Shown: positions 36,666-46,077, numbered from the stretch's first letter. The stretch is DNA of 64,000 nucleotides from Saccharicrinis sp963663905 (GCA_963663905.2 OY760657.1:1302001-1366000), one strand, 5' to 3'. The notes: a model not told the origin generated them from the letters alone. A program made the numbers and translations.

Positions 36666-37730
36666 ATGAATACCTGGAAAACAAACTGGTCAGAATCAAA
36701 ACAACACTACATTAATTGGTGGAATCAAAAAGGAATTGTTCTTAGTATGTGGGAACATCTTAAAAAAGATGGTAATCCTCATGCAATAGTAACAAAACCT
36801 TCAGAGCCTAAGGATTTAAATCAAAAATGGTTTGATCCTGTTTGGAGAGCAGATGATATTCACTATCAGTTAGCTTATAGTTCACTAAAAGCAGATGTTT
36901 TACCTGTTGCAAATACTCAGTTAGGTCCAGGTTCTTTAGCAGCCTTATTTGGAGCTGAATTAGAAGGGGGGGAAGATACAATATGGATCAGACACAAACC
37001 GGGTGTTGACCCAATCATTACATTCGATGAGAATAATCCTGGCTGGCAGTTACATAAGAATTTATTACAAGAGTGTAAAAAAAGAGCAAATGGCAACTAT
37101 TATGTTGGTTGTCCGGATTTAATTGAAGGACTTGATATATTAGCCAGCGTTAAAGGAACTCAGGAAATATTAATGGATATGATTATGGCTCCTGAAGCAT
37201 TGGAGGAGCAACTTCAAAAAGTGAATGATATCTATTTTGAAGTGTTCGATAAAATCTATGATATTATTCGTGAAGGCGATGAAATGGCTTTTTGTTATTT
37301 CTCAATCTGGGGACCGGGAAAGGTTTCTAAACTGCAGTCTGATATTTCTATTATGATCTCGGAAGAAGACTATCGTCGATTTGTTCAACCATATATACGT
37401 CAGCAGTGTCAAAAAATTGATTATACACTTTATCATTTAGATGGAGTTGGGGCTCAACGTCATTTAGATGCCATATTGGAAATTGATGAATTAAATGCAA
37501 TTCAGTGGACTCCTGGTGTTGGCGAACCTCAGGGAGGTGATCCCTGCTGGTATGATTTATATAAGCGAATTTTGTCAGCGGGTAAATCAATCATGCCTTG
37601 TTGGGTTACATTAGCGGAGTTACAACCTTTGCTTGATAATGTAGGTGCTGATGGTCTGAATATTTTAATGGACTGGAAAAGTGAAAAAGATATAGATGAA
37701 GCGTTGAAAATTGTTGAAAAGTATAGATAA
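36666..37730 (+). CDS. UroD-fold methyltransferase, probable methyltransferase I of a corrinoid system
   Basis: 354 residues of the uroporphyrinogen decarboxylase superfamily, but lacking the heme-enzyme signature and instead resembling the corrinoid-linked branch (LYHLDGVGAQRHLDAILEI, WTPGVGEPQGGDPCW, SIMPCWV). In such systems methyltransferase I takes a methyl group from an O-, N- or S-methyl substrate and passes it to the Co(I) corrinoid of its partner. The partner corrinoid protein starts 24 bp downstream, and a GH31 glycosidase ends 13 bp upstream. Family and corrinoid link are well supported; the methyl donor is unknown, with an O-methyl sugar the favoured guess. Confidence 0.75.
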   Translation: MNTWKTNWSESKQHYINWWNQKGIVLSMWEHLKKDGNPHAIVTKPSEPKDLNQKWFDPVWRADDIHYQLAYSSLKADVLPVANTQLGPGSLAALFGAELEGGEDTIWIRHKPGVDPIITFDENNPGWQLHKNLLQECKKRANGNYYVGCPDLIEGLDILASVKGTQEILMDMIMAPEALEEQLQKVNDIYFEVFDKIYDIIREGDEMAFCYFSIWGPGKVSKLQSDISIMISEEDYRRFVQPYIRQQCQKIDYTLYHLDGVGAQRHLDAILEIDELNAIQWTPGVGEPQGGDPCWYDLYKRILSAGKSIMPCWVTLAELQPLLDNVGADGLNILMDWKSEKDIDEALKIVEKYR

Positions 37731-37754
37731 TCAGGTTTTGTAAAAAATATAACT

Positions 37755-38423
37755 ATGGAAGAAATTCTTAATAAATTAGCTGAATGCATAGAGTTTGGTA
37801 AAGTAAATAAAGCTGCTCCTTATCCACCGCAAATGAAAGATATGGATGGTGCTGATGAGTTGGCTGCTCAGGCATTGGAAAATGGTATTTCAGCTCAGGA
37901 TATATTATCATCCGGATTAATGGTGGGGATGGAAAAAGTGGGAGTTAAATTCAGAGAAAATAAAGTATTCGTTCCACAGGTTTTAATGTCGGCAAAGGCG
38001 ATGAGTACAGCAATGGAACACTTAAAACCTTTTTTTGCATCTGGTGAAGCTAAGCAAAAAGGAACTTTTATTATAGGAACCGTTCAGGGAGATTTACATG
38101 ATATAGGTAAAAATCTGGTAGCTATGATGGTTGAAGGCAATGGCTATAGGGTAGTAGATTTAGGAATTGATGTAAAACCAGAAAAATATATTGAAGCAGT
38201 TAAAGAGAATCCCGGTGCTATAGTTGGTCTGTCGGCATTACTGACTACAACAATGGCAAATATGGAGGCCATTACAAAAGCCATTAAAGAAACAGCACCT
38301 GAAACTTTAGTTACAATTGGAGGAGCTCCTGTAAATGATGATTTTTGTAAAAAAATTGGAGCTGATAATTATTCTCCGGATCCACAAGGAGTTGTTGAAT
38401 TCTTAAATACTAAATGTGCTTAA
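37755..38423 (+). CDS. corrinoid (B12-binding) methyl-carrier protein
   Basis: 222 residues in the two-domain layout of MtaC/MtbC-type carriers: a helical cap domain (about 1-90) and a Rossmann B12-binding domain (95-220). The base-off motif D-x-H-x2-G is present as Asp113, His115, Gly118 in VQGDLHDIGKN, so His115 is the lower cobalt ligand, followed by GLSALLTTTM and GGAPV for the nucleotide tail. It carries the methyl group between the two UroD-fold methyltransferases that flank it (24 bp and 14 bp gaps). Confidence 0.93.
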   Translation: MEEILNKLAECIEFGKVNKAAPYPPQMKDMDGADELAAQALENGISAQDILSSGLMVGMEKVGVKFRENKVFVPQVLMSAKAMSTAMEHLKPFFASGEAKQKGTFIIGTVQGDLHDIGKNLVAMMVEGNGYRVVDLGIDVKPEKYIEAVKENPGAIVGLSALLTTTMANMEAITKAIKETAPETLVTIGGAPVNDDFCKKIGADNYSPDPQGVVEFLNTKCA

Positions 38424-38437
38424 AAACCAATTATCTT

Positions 38438-39784
38438 ATGCAAGGATTAAAATTATTAGAGAAAGCCTTTCGTTTAGAAGAAGTAGAAAGAGTTCCTTGG
38501 GTTCCTTTTGTGGGGGTTCATGGAGCCAAATTAATAGGAGTTGATGCTGAGGAATATTTAAAAAGTTCAGAGCACATTGTTAATGGAGTTAGTAAAGCGG
38601 TAGAGTTATATAATCCGGATGGTATACCGGTTGCATTTGATCTTCAGGTTGAAGCTGAAACTTTTGGCTGCAATTTAAATTGGAGTAAGGATAATCCTCC
38701 TGCAGTTACTTCACACCCATTGGCCGAAGGTATTGCAATTAGTGATTTAAAAATACCTGATGAAAATTCTGGTAGGATGCCTGTTATTCTGGATGCAACA
38801 AAGCAACTTAGGAGTAAATATCCTGATATTGCTCTATATGGATTAATTACAGGGCCATTTACCCTGGCACTTCATCTATTAGGGACAGATATCTTTATGA
38901 AACTGTTTGAAGATCCTGAATACGTAGGTGAATTAATGAATTTTTGTACTGAGGTAGGTATTAAGCATGCTGAAATGCTTATTGAAGCAGGTTGTGATGT
39001 TGTTGGAGTTGTTGATCCAATGACAAGCCAGATAGATCCGGGTTCGTTTGAGATGTTTGTTAGTCCCTATGTAACAAGGATATTTGATTTTGTAAGATCA
39101 AAGAAAAAGTATAGTTCCTTCTTTGTTTGTGGTTATGCACAACAAAATATTGATGTGATGTGCGATTGCAAACCGGATAACATTTCTATTGATGAAAATA
39201 TTCCGCTTGATTTTGTAAAAGAAGCAGCCTTAGCTAAAGGAATTAGTTTCGGAGGAAATATGAAATTAACAGGTGTGTTGTTGTTAGGTGATGAGTTAGA
39301 TTCTAAGAAAGATGCACTTGATTGTCTGGATTTAGCAGGCAAAAAAGGATTTGTTTTAGCTCCTGGTTGTGATTTACCAATGGATACGCCGGAAAAGAAC
39401 TTGATAGCAGTCTCAGAATTGGTTCATGATGAGTATATTCAACAAGCAACTCGTGAAATGGAACATACTTCATCTTTAGAACCATTAAATTTAGATGGGC
39501 ATTTTTCAGATGATAAGGTTGTGGTAGATATCATTACGTTGGATTCTTCATCATGTGCTCCTTGCCAATATATGGTAGAAGCTGTAAAACAAGCATCGCT
39601 GGATTTTGGTGATAAGGTTCAGGTTATTGAGCATAAAATTAAAGATGCTGATGGTATTAGAATGATGATGGCTCTTGGAGTTAAAAATGTACCAACAACT
39701 TGTATTAATGGTAAAGTTAAATTTATAAGTCAAATCCCGCCAAAGGATGAGATTGTAAAAGAATTGGAAAGTGCTATAACTTGA
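38438..39784 (+). CDS. MtaA-like methyltransferase II fused to a thioredoxin-like domain
   Basis: 448 residues from the ATG at 38438; a start 24 bp upstream would overlap the previous gene. Residues 1-350 are a UroD/MtaA-type barrel, which normally moves methyl from the corrinoid to a thiol or pterin acceptor. The zinc site differs: Phe229-Val-Cys231 stands where MtaA has His-x-Cys, while Cys311 in APGCDLP is kept. Residues about 365-448 form a thioredoxin-like domain with Cys373-Ala-Pro-Cys376 and a cis-Pro motif VPTTC. The fusion suggests redox or thiol coupling to methyl transfer or corrinoid reactivation. The acceptor, probably tetrahydrofolate, is inferred. Confidence 0.8.
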   Translation: MQGLKLLEKAFRLEEVERVPWVPFVGVHGAKLIGVDAEEYLKSSEHIVNGVSKAVELYNPDGIPVAFDLQVEAETFGCNLNWSKDNPPAVTSHPLAEGIAISDLKIPDENSGRMPVILDATKQLRSKYPDIALYGLITGPFTLALHLLGTDIFMKLFEDPEYVGELMNFCTEVGIKHAEMLIEAGCDVVGVVDPMTSQIDPGSFEMFVSPYVTRIFDFVRSKKKYSSFFVCGYAQQNIDVMCDCKPDNISIDENIPLDFVKEAALAKGISFGGNMKLTGVLLLGDELDSKKDALDCLDLAGKKGFVLAPGCDLPMDTPEKNLIAVSELVHDEYIQQATREMEHTSSLEPLNLDGHFSDDKVVVDIITLDSSSCAPCQYMVEAVKQASLDFGDKVQVIEHKIKDADGIRMMMALGVKNVPTTCINGKVKFISQIPPKDEIVKELESAIT

Positions 39785-39818
39785 TTTCGATTAAAAATTT
39801 TATATTCAGATTAAAATA

Positions 39819-39896
39819 AAAAGCTGATATACAAGGCAAATTTTGCAGGGCTAGCAGGCTAGCTCGAAAAATTTAACGAAGTAGATCAGTTTTTTA
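39819..39896. repeat. REP-like 78-bp imperfect palindrome
   Basis: A long imperfect hairpin (AAGCTGAT...ATCAGTTTTTT, centre GGGCTAGCAGGCTAGC) ends in a T run 35 bp after the methyltransferase II stop. It may terminate the operon. The rest of 39785-40048 is featureless. Confidence 0.6.
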
Positions 39897-40048
39897 TGCA
39901 AAGCTATGATAATTCCACTTATAAGCAGAAATATTCGGACTAGAAAATATTAAAAATAGACCTACTAATCTTTCATGATTTATAATTGAATCATACATTT
40001 ATAGGCGGTCTGAATCCAAAATTTATGTCGAATTCAAGTTAGAAGATA

Positions 40049-40939
40049 ATGAACATTCCCTTACATTTGGTTACAGGTTTTTTAGGAAGTGGCAAAACAA
40101 CTTTTTTGCAACACTTCCTAAAAAACTTTAGTTCAACTCAACGCATTGCAGTGGTTCAGAATGAGTTTGCACCTGTAAATGTTGATGGTGCTATTTTAAA
40201 GGATTTTAAAGATTATCAAATTCTTGAAATCAATAATGGATCTGTGTTTTGTGTATGCTTATTAGGCTCTTTTATCGAATCACTGGAAGCTTTTATTCTG
40301 CAACATCAACCTGAAGTAATTATAATGGAAGCTTCAGGATTATCTGATACCTTAGGGGTAGGACAGGTCTTTCAATCTCCAAAACTTAGAGGTAAAGTTC
40401 ACTTGGAGCATATCTGGTGCCTGGTGGATGTGGTGAATTACCAAAGGTCAATTAAGCAACGTTTTGAACATCAGGTAAGAAGTGCTGATACTATTGTTCT
40501 AAATAAAACTGACTTAGTTAAAGGGACTCTAAGTGAATTAACTAAAGAATTAAAGACTTTAAATCCATATGCAACTATAGTGGAGACTTCTTATGCACAA
40601 GTTGATTTGAAGAATATTATTAAAAAGCCTAAATTCTTTCAAAAAAAAGGAAATGAATCATTGGGTCGTCCGGATATAGCTTCTTATATAGTAAAATCAT
40701 CACAAAAAATTAATGCTAATAAGCTGGATGAGTTTCTTAATAAATATGCTATGGGATGTTATAGATATAAAGGATTTATACATACTACAGATAATAAAAC
40801 ACTAATGGTTCAAGGTGTCTTTGAAAGCTTTAAGGTTGAGGAAGTATCTAACTATAATGGACCAAGCGAATTAGTATTGATAGGGGAAATATCAACAAAG
40901 GAAAATTTACAAATAGCTTTTCAATATTATTGCAAATGA
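40049..40939 (+). CDS. CobW/COG0523-family GTPase
   Basis: 296 residues: G3E GTPase domain (about 1-190) with Walker A GFLGSGKTT (9-17), MEASGLSD as switch region and NKTDLV as base motif, and a C-terminal CobW_C domain (215-295). The usual metal-binding CxCC motif reads FCVC (Cys68, Cys70). COG0523 proteins insert or chaperone metals or cobalamin. Its stop overlaps the start of the MetH-activation-like gene by 4 bp (ATGA), so the two are translationally coupled and probably load or reactivate the corrinoid protein encoded just upstream. Confidence 0.85.
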   Translation: MNIPLHLVTGFLGSGKTTFLQHFLKNFSSTQRIAVVQNEFAPVNVDGAILKDFKDYQILEINNGSVFCVCLLGSFIESLEAFILQHQPEVIIMEASGLSDTLGVGQVFQSPKLRGKVHLEHIWCLVDVVNYQRSIKQRFEHQVRSADTIVLNKTDLVKGTLSELTKELKTLNPYATIVETSYAQVDLKNIIKKPKFFQKKGNESLGRPDIASYIVKSSQKINANKLDEFLNKYAMGCYRYKGFIHTTDNKTLMVQGVFESFKVEEVSNYNGPSELVLIGEISTKENLQIAFQYYCK

Positions 40940-41616
40940 TTCAAAAATATACATTTTCATTTAGTGATTTGAAAATAGATTATGCAGAAATTAACAGGTT
41001 GCTAGGGTATGCAAATCAAGAACTTCCAGAACCGTTTGCAAGCTATTTAACTGAAGCAATCATTTGTTGTAATGAAATTGAAGATTTTCAAGGAGTTTAT
41101 CTATTTAAAGATGGATTGGTTTCTGATAGTCGATTTAGAATTAATGGTGAGGTTTTTCAAACAGGAAAAACAATTGCCGGAGAGTTGAATGGTTCAGAAA
41201 TGCTGGCATTGTTTATATGTACTGCCGGAAAAACATATAATGAACTTATTAATGCTGCAATGAATAATGATCCGGTAGTTGGGTACGTTTATGATGTTTT
41301 AGGAAGTAGTATAGTGGAGGCAATTGGGGATAAAATTGCTGGTTTTATTCGAACAGATGCTCAAAATAAAGGTTTTAATACTACCAATAGATTTAGTCCT
41401 GGTTACTGTCACTGGAATGTAAACGAACAACAAAATTTATTCAAATTATTTAATGGAGATACTGCTGGGGTGAGTCTGTCAGAATCATCATTAATGTTTC
41501 CTACAAAATCTATCTCAGGCGTTATTGGCGTCGGTAAAAGTGTTGAACATCGCGATTATCAATGTAACCTGTGTACCTTAAAAAATTGTAGTCACAGAAC
41601 TGCACATCTACACTAA
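40936..41616 (+). CDS. MetH reactivation-domain-like protein with Cys tail
   Basis: 226 residues from the ATG at 40936 in an ATGA overlap with the CobW gene. Sequence features (LLGYANQELPEPFASYLTEA, LALFICTAGKTYNELINAA, DVLGSSIVEAIGDKIA, FSPGYCHWNVNEQQNLFKLF) match the S-adenosylmethionine-binding activation domain of B12-dependent methionine synthase, here free-standing. The tail has Cys210-x2-Cys213-x4-Cys218, suited to metal or Fe-S binding. In methyl-corrinoid systems a protein must re-reduce inactive Co(II); this with the CobW partner is the candidate, since no RamA/RACE gene is visible. Confidence 0.8.
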   Translation: MIQKYTFSFSDLKIDYAEINRLLGYANQELPEPFASYLTEAIICCNEIEDFQGVYLFKDGLVSDSRFRINGEVFQTGKTIAGELNGSEMLALFICTAGKTYNELINAAMNNDPVVGYVYDVLGSSIVEAIGDKIAGFIRTDAQNKGFNTTNRFSPGYCHWNVNEQQNLFKLFNGDTAGVSLSESSLMFPTKSISGVIGVGKSVEHRDYQCNLCTLKNCSHRTAHLH

Positions 41617-42237
41617 ACATCTGCACTAAACTTCTGTACAATAGTAATTCTTTACTCTCATTTTGTTATTATCAATATTTCATTGATTTTTGTATCAGCG
41701 TAAATTATTTGTTGTTGTATCTGTAAATTATATAAGTCAATCAAAGTTTTAACGTAATGGTTTAAAAGGCTGAAAGCCTGAAATATCACAGCAAGGGGCA
41801 TCGCCCCTTGTATTAGTCGACATGTAAATATCAGGCTGTAAGCCTGAAACTTATGGTTGAAGATGTTTCATACATATAGCCTGAATGAGCATTTTGATCA
41901 AGACCTTATGGTGATCTGCAAGGGCCAAAGCGAATCTATTGAGGAACCTACTCCATGTAATGATGTATAAGGCTTTGGCTTCGGAGATTTTCAATTCAGC
42001 TTTTAAGGAGGATAAATCCAACACTTGATTCACATTATATATAATAAGCACCTTGTAAGTGGTCTTTTGCCTCTTATCTCTTGTCTTAATTCTAAGATAA
42101 CTTATAATTCTATTTACACCGTAAAGTATGTTATTCTGTTATAATAATATTGTTATTTGATGTAATAGTATAGGTGAAGCTCTTTATAAGAATTGTACTT
42201 TTAAACTAATAATATTGAATAAAAGTACAGTGATTAG
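41617..42237. other. 621-bp gene-free region with hairpins
   Basis: Holds a block of nested hairpins at 41767-41848 (GGCTGAAAGCC, CAAGGGGCATCGCCCCTTG, CAGGCTGTAAGCCTG) of the dispersed palindromic type common in Bacteroidota, then a 66-codon minus-strand frame (41851-42051) that may be a transposase remnant but cannot be assigned. Confidence 0.4.
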
Positions 42238-44838
42238 ATGAAAAAATATCAGCCCCCTATATTAATAGCAACGATCTTAATAATAGTTAGTATGATGTCG
42301 TGTAGTTCAGAAGAACAAATTAGAGAAAGAGAGCGCCTTATTAATGCGCATTGGGAATATCATCAGGTAATCGGAGATTTAAAAGGAAAGGCAACTGTTC
42401 CTGGTGTTATTCATACCGACCTTTTCGCAAATAAACAAATAGAAGATCCATTTTACAGGACTAATGAAAAAGATTTGCAATGGATTGATAAAGAAGATTG
42501 GATTTATAAAACAGAGTTCAATATATCAAGTGAAGAACTAGCCTATGTAAATACTGAACTCAGTTTTGAAGGTTTAGATACCTATGCAGATGTTTATTTA
42601 AATGACAAGAAAATTTTGTCATCAGATAATATGTTTAGAACATGGAATGTTGATGTTAAACCATTTATTAAAGAAGGGGCTAACAAATTACAAATACACT
42701 TTTATTCTCCAATAAAAAGGGGATTAGAGTTGTATGAAGCGTCAGAGTATGCTTATCCTGCATCAAATGATCAATCAGAAAATGGAGGACTTGATGATAA
42801 AAAAGTATCAGTATTTACAAGAAAAGCAGGGTATCATTATGGATGGGATTGGGGGCCACGTTTTGTAACATCTGGCATATGGCGACCTGTGAAACTGAAA
42901 ATGTGGGATAAGGTAAGGATTAAAGATTTTTTTATTAAACAACCATCAGTCACCAAAGAATTAGCAAAACTGGAAGCTGAAATTGAACTTAATGTTGATC
43001 ATGATGATTCTTATTTATTACAAGTAATCAATGTTGCAAATAATAAAATATTAGCTGAGAAAGAAGTTAATACTTCTGTTCACAATAATAAGTTTACTAT
43101 TCCCTTTACTGTTGAAAATCCAAAATTATGGTGGTGTAATGGATTAGGTAATGCAAATTTGTATGATTTTAAGATTATTGTGTCAAAGCATAATCAAACC
43201 CTGGCGAAAAAGGATATTTCTACCGGATTAAGAAGTCTTAAATTAATTCGGGAGAAAGATAAAGATGGAGAATCTTTTCTTTTTGAGTTAAACGGAGTAA
43301 AAGTTTTTGCAAAAGGAGCTAATTATATACCTAATGATAATTTCTTACCTCGTGTTACAAAGCAAGATTATGATAAAGTCATTGCTGATGCAGTAGATGC
43401 AAACATGAACATGCTGCGAGTATGGGGTGGAGGTGTTTATGAGGATGATTATTTCTATAAATTATGCGATGAAAAAGGGATCATGATTTGGCAGGATTTT
43501 ATGTTTGCCTGTAGTATGTATCCGGGAGATTCATTGATGTTAAATTCTATCAAACATGAAGCTATTGATAATGTTGTTAGGTTACGAAATCATCCTAGTA
43601 TTGCTTTGTGGTGTGGAAATAATGAGATGAATACTGCCTGGAGTTATTTTGATGATGAAAAAGGATGGGGTTGGAAAAAAGAATATACTCAAGAACAAAG
43701 AGAAGAAATTCAGGAGGCATACATGAATATTTTTCATCAGATTCTTCCTGAAGTGATTGATGGATATACAGATGGTGATGACTATTGGCCATCATCTCCT
43801 CAGGCTGGTTACGCAGCTAACCAACATTCAAGTTATGAAAGCACAAGTGGAGATATGCATTATTGGGGTGTATGGCATGGATTGCACCATTTTGAGGATT
43901 TTGATAAATATAGAGCTCGTTTTATGAGTGAATATGGATTTCAATCTTTTCCTGACTTTGAAACTGTAAAAAAATATACTCTTCCAGAAGATTATGATAT
44001 AGAATCAGATGTGATGGCTGCTCATCAACGAAGTGGAATCGGTAATTTAAGAATTAAAGAATACATGAGTTGGTACTATCCGGTGCCAAATGATTTTGAA
44101 CAATTTTTATATATGAGTCAGATGTTGCAGGCTCAAGGTATTAAAATGGCCATTGAAGCACATCGTAGGGCAATGCCATATTGTATGGGATCATTATATT
44201 GGCAAATTAACGATTGTTGGCCCGTGGCAAGTTGGAGTAGTACAGATTATTATCATAAATGGAAAGCTTTACATTATGCTGTAAAAAAAGCGTACGAACC
44301 CATTTTGATTAGTGCTCCGATAAAAGATGAAAAAGTTGACTTATATGTAGTTTCTGATTTATTAAAAGATATTGAGGGATACTTAAATGTTTCAGTACTT
44401 GACTTTAAAGGCGATAAAATTTCAGAATTGAATATTCCGGTTACAGTAAAATCAAATACAAGTACTCAGATAGATAAAATAGAAATTAGTCAATTAACTA
44501 AAGGAAGAAGTCAATCAGAATTGGTGATGGATATTAAATTGGTAGAAAATGATAATATTTTATCATCTAACATTTTTTACTTTTTATATCCAAAGGATCT
44601 GAAATTGCCTGAAGTGAAACTTAATGTCGAAGTATCAGAAACTAATGAGAAGCTTATAAAAATATATTCAGATAATTTAGCAAAAGGTGTTTATTTAAAT
44701 ATTCCCGATCAGGAGGTCATATTTTCTGATAATTATTTTGATATATTACCAGCAGAAGAAAAGCAAATTACTATTTCAGGAGAAGGAAAATTTAATATTG
44801 ACTCCCTGCAAATAATGTATTTGAATAAAATAAAATAG
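42238..44838 (+). CDS. GH2 beta-mannosidase lipoprotein
   Basis: 866 residues. Signal peptide with lipobox MMSC (Cys22), so membrane-anchored in the periplasm or at the surface. GH2 order: sugar-binding jelly roll (about 30-220), Ig-like (225-330), TIM barrel (340-690), C-terminal Ig-type domains. The acid/base is Glu463 in WCGNNEMN and the nucleophile Glu565 in FMSEYGFQSFP, with the mannosidase-type LRVWGGGVYEDDYFY and YWQINDCWPVASWSS. It removes beta-mannosyl ends from oligomannosides or glycans. Transcribed alone, closed by a terminator. Its link to the rhamnose cluster is positional only. Confidence 0.93.
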   Translation: MKKYQPPILIATILIIVSMMSCSSEEQIRERERLINAHWEYHQVIGDLKGKATVPGVIHTDLFANKQIEDPFYRTNEKDLQWIDKEDWIYKTEFNISSEELAYVNTELSFEGLDTYADVYLNDKKILSSDNMFRTWNVDVKPFIKEGANKLQIHFYSPIKRGLELYEASEYAYPASNDQSENGGLDDKKVSVFTRKAGYHYGWDWGPRFVTSGIWRPVKLKMWDKVRIKDFFIKQPSVTKELAKLEAEIELNVDHDDSYLLQVINVANNKILAEKEVNTSVHNNKFTIPFTVENPKLWWCNGLGNANLYDFKIIVSKHNQTLAKKDISTGLRSLKLIREKDKDGESFLFELNGVKVFAKGANYIPNDNFLPRVTKQDYDKVIADAVDANMNMLRVWGGGVYEDDYFYKLCDEKGIMIWQDFMFACSMYPGDSLMLNSIKHEAIDNVVRLRNHPSIALWCGNNEMNTAWSYFDDEKGWGWKKEYTQEQREEIQEAYMNIFHQILPEVIDGYTDGDDYWPSSPQAGYAANQHSSYESTSGDMHYWGVWHGLHHFEDFDKYRARFMSEYGFQSFPDFETVKKYTLPEDYDIESDVMAAHQRSGIGNLRIKEYMSWYYPVPNDFEQFLYMSQMLQAQGIKMAIEAHRRAMPYCMGSLYWQINDCWPVASWSSTDYYHKWKALHYAVKKAYEPILISAPIKDEKVDLYVVSDLLKDIEGYLNVSVLDFKGDKISELNIPVTVKSNTSTQIDKIEISQLTKGRSQSELVMDIKLVENDNILSSNIFYFLYPKDLKLPEVKLNVEVSETNEKLIKIYSDNLAKGVYLNIPDQEVIFSDNYFDILPAEEKQITISGEGKFNIDSLQIMYLNKIK

Positions 44839-44867
44839 TAATGTTAATAAAGAGTTTTAATGAACAC

Positions 44868-44896
44868 AAAGGCACTGATACACTGTGCTTTTTTAC
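44868..44896 (+). terminator. intrinsic terminator of the beta-mannosidase gene
   Basis: AAAGGCAC/GTGCTTT stem with a six-T tail, 30 bp after the stop. Confidence 0.6.
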
Positions 44897-45369
44897 TTTT
44901 TGTTATGGAATTCTGTTTCTTTCGCAAGATTTTATTTTGTGACCTTACATTCATCGAAGCGTCTTGCTTCGTTGTTTTGTTCAGGCCTCAGGCCTTTTTC
45001 AATTTCTATTGTAACCTATGATTATGCTCTAATCCACGGCGTAATCTTTAAACCCTGATTACGTATTTAAACATCGTAATGAGCATTGAAAATACAATAA
45101 AACAAATACTTACTGAAATAATACATAGCACCGCTATTGAGAATTGTAGTGAGTGAGTGAAACGACTTGTTTTGAAGTAGTTTTAATATGTAATAGTTGG
45201 TTAAATGCATATTGTGGGTTAAAGTAAATTCTACTTTCATAATAAAAAAATAAGGTTGCTATTTGACCTATGAGAAATATCTGCATGTTTTTCGCTAAGG
45301 CCAAAGGCCTTTTCTTATACGAGATAGCGAGACGCTATACAAAACTTATGGGGTATTATACCATGATAA
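44897..45369. other. gene-free region with short hairpins
   Basis: Contains small palindromes GAAGCGTCTTGCTTC, AGGCCTCAGGCCTTTTT and AAGGCCAAAGGCCTTTT. No gene or RNA family recognised. Confidence 0.4.
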
Positions 45370-45403
45370 AAAAGGTCGTTGCTGTTAAAGAAACGACCTT
45401 TAT
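45370..45403 (-). terminator. intrinsic terminator of the DUF6266 gene
   Basis: Minus strand AAAGGTCGTTT/AACGACCTTT stem followed by TTTATC, about 33 bp after the stop at 45436. Confidence 0.7.
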
Positions 45404-45435
45404 TCATATTGTACTTAAAAAATCAAATTATTCCA

Positions 45436-46077
45436 TTACTCTGTAATAATAACTGTTCCTGCATGTACGCTATTGCTAACGCGGTTTGTATCATCCATAG
45501 CGGCAAAGGCTATATAGCAGTGTACTTCAGTTCCGGGAGGGGCATCTGGCAGATACAAACTGGCTGTACCTTCAGAACGTATACTCTCGCAAATGGAATA
45601 TTCCGGATAGTAGCCTTCTGCAATAGCTACAAGAATTACCCCATTGTTGGCAAACTTATCGTTGCTTGCTGCTCTGTACCTCCATGTAAAAACAACTTCC
45701 TCACCATTCACTTCAACACTTGGCCTGTTTGCTACTTTTAACGGACCTACGGCTAATACCAAATTTTCAAGATTAACTTTATAATCAGGATATTCTCCTT
45801 CAATAGTATATTTCATTAACTCTGACATGGCTGCATTTTGAGGCGACATTAAACTGTCCTGGTTTTTATATCCCATTTGTATCACCGGATACAATGGCTG
45901 TAAAAATCGGGTGGCAAGTCTGAATTTTGCTCTGTGTGCCAATTGTTTTGTGCTGGCTTTGCGATTACTAAAATCTGGTAGCGATTTCATAACAGAAATA
46001 CCTTTCCATTGACTACCTACTGTACTTCCTACTTTTCCTGTGAATCTTCCGTTGATTCCTTTGTTATATGTTCCCAT
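45436..46077 (-). CDS. DUF6266 family protein
   Basis: 213 residues with the family opening MGTYNKGINGRFTGKVGSTVGSQWKG (a Gly-rich, positively charged start), then LAHRAKFRLATRFLQPLYPVI and a predicted beta-rich second half. DUF6266 proteins occur in multiple copies in many Bacteroidota and have no established role; there is no signal peptide. Transcribed alone, downstream of an odd G/T-rich repetitive upstream region. The family assignment is from pattern recognition of the N-terminus. Confidence 0.75.
   Translation of the reverse strand: MGTYNKGINGRFTGKVGSTVGSQWKGISVMKSLPDFSNRKASTKQLAHRAKFRLATRFLQPLYPVIQMGYKNQDSLMSPQNAAMSELMKYTIEGEYPDYKVNLENLVLAVGPLKVANRPSVEVNGEEVVFTWRYRAASNDKFANNGVILVAIAEGYYPEYSICESIRSEGTASLYLPDAPPGTEVHCYIAFAAMDDTNRVSNSVHAGTVIITE

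Noticed and set aside
36666..37730. Annotating this as heme uroporphyrinogen decarboxylase (hemE)
   Set aside because: The heme-enzyme N-terminal signature is absent, and the neighbours are a corrinoid protein and an MtaA-like enzyme, not heme genes.
41851..42051. 66-codon minus-strand frame that resembles a transposase tail
   Set aside because: No catalytic motif or inverted repeat could be shown, so it is left as unassigned debris.
45379..45741. 120-codon plus-strand frame opposite the DUF6266 gene
   Set aside because: Antisense shadow of a better supported gene on the minus strand.
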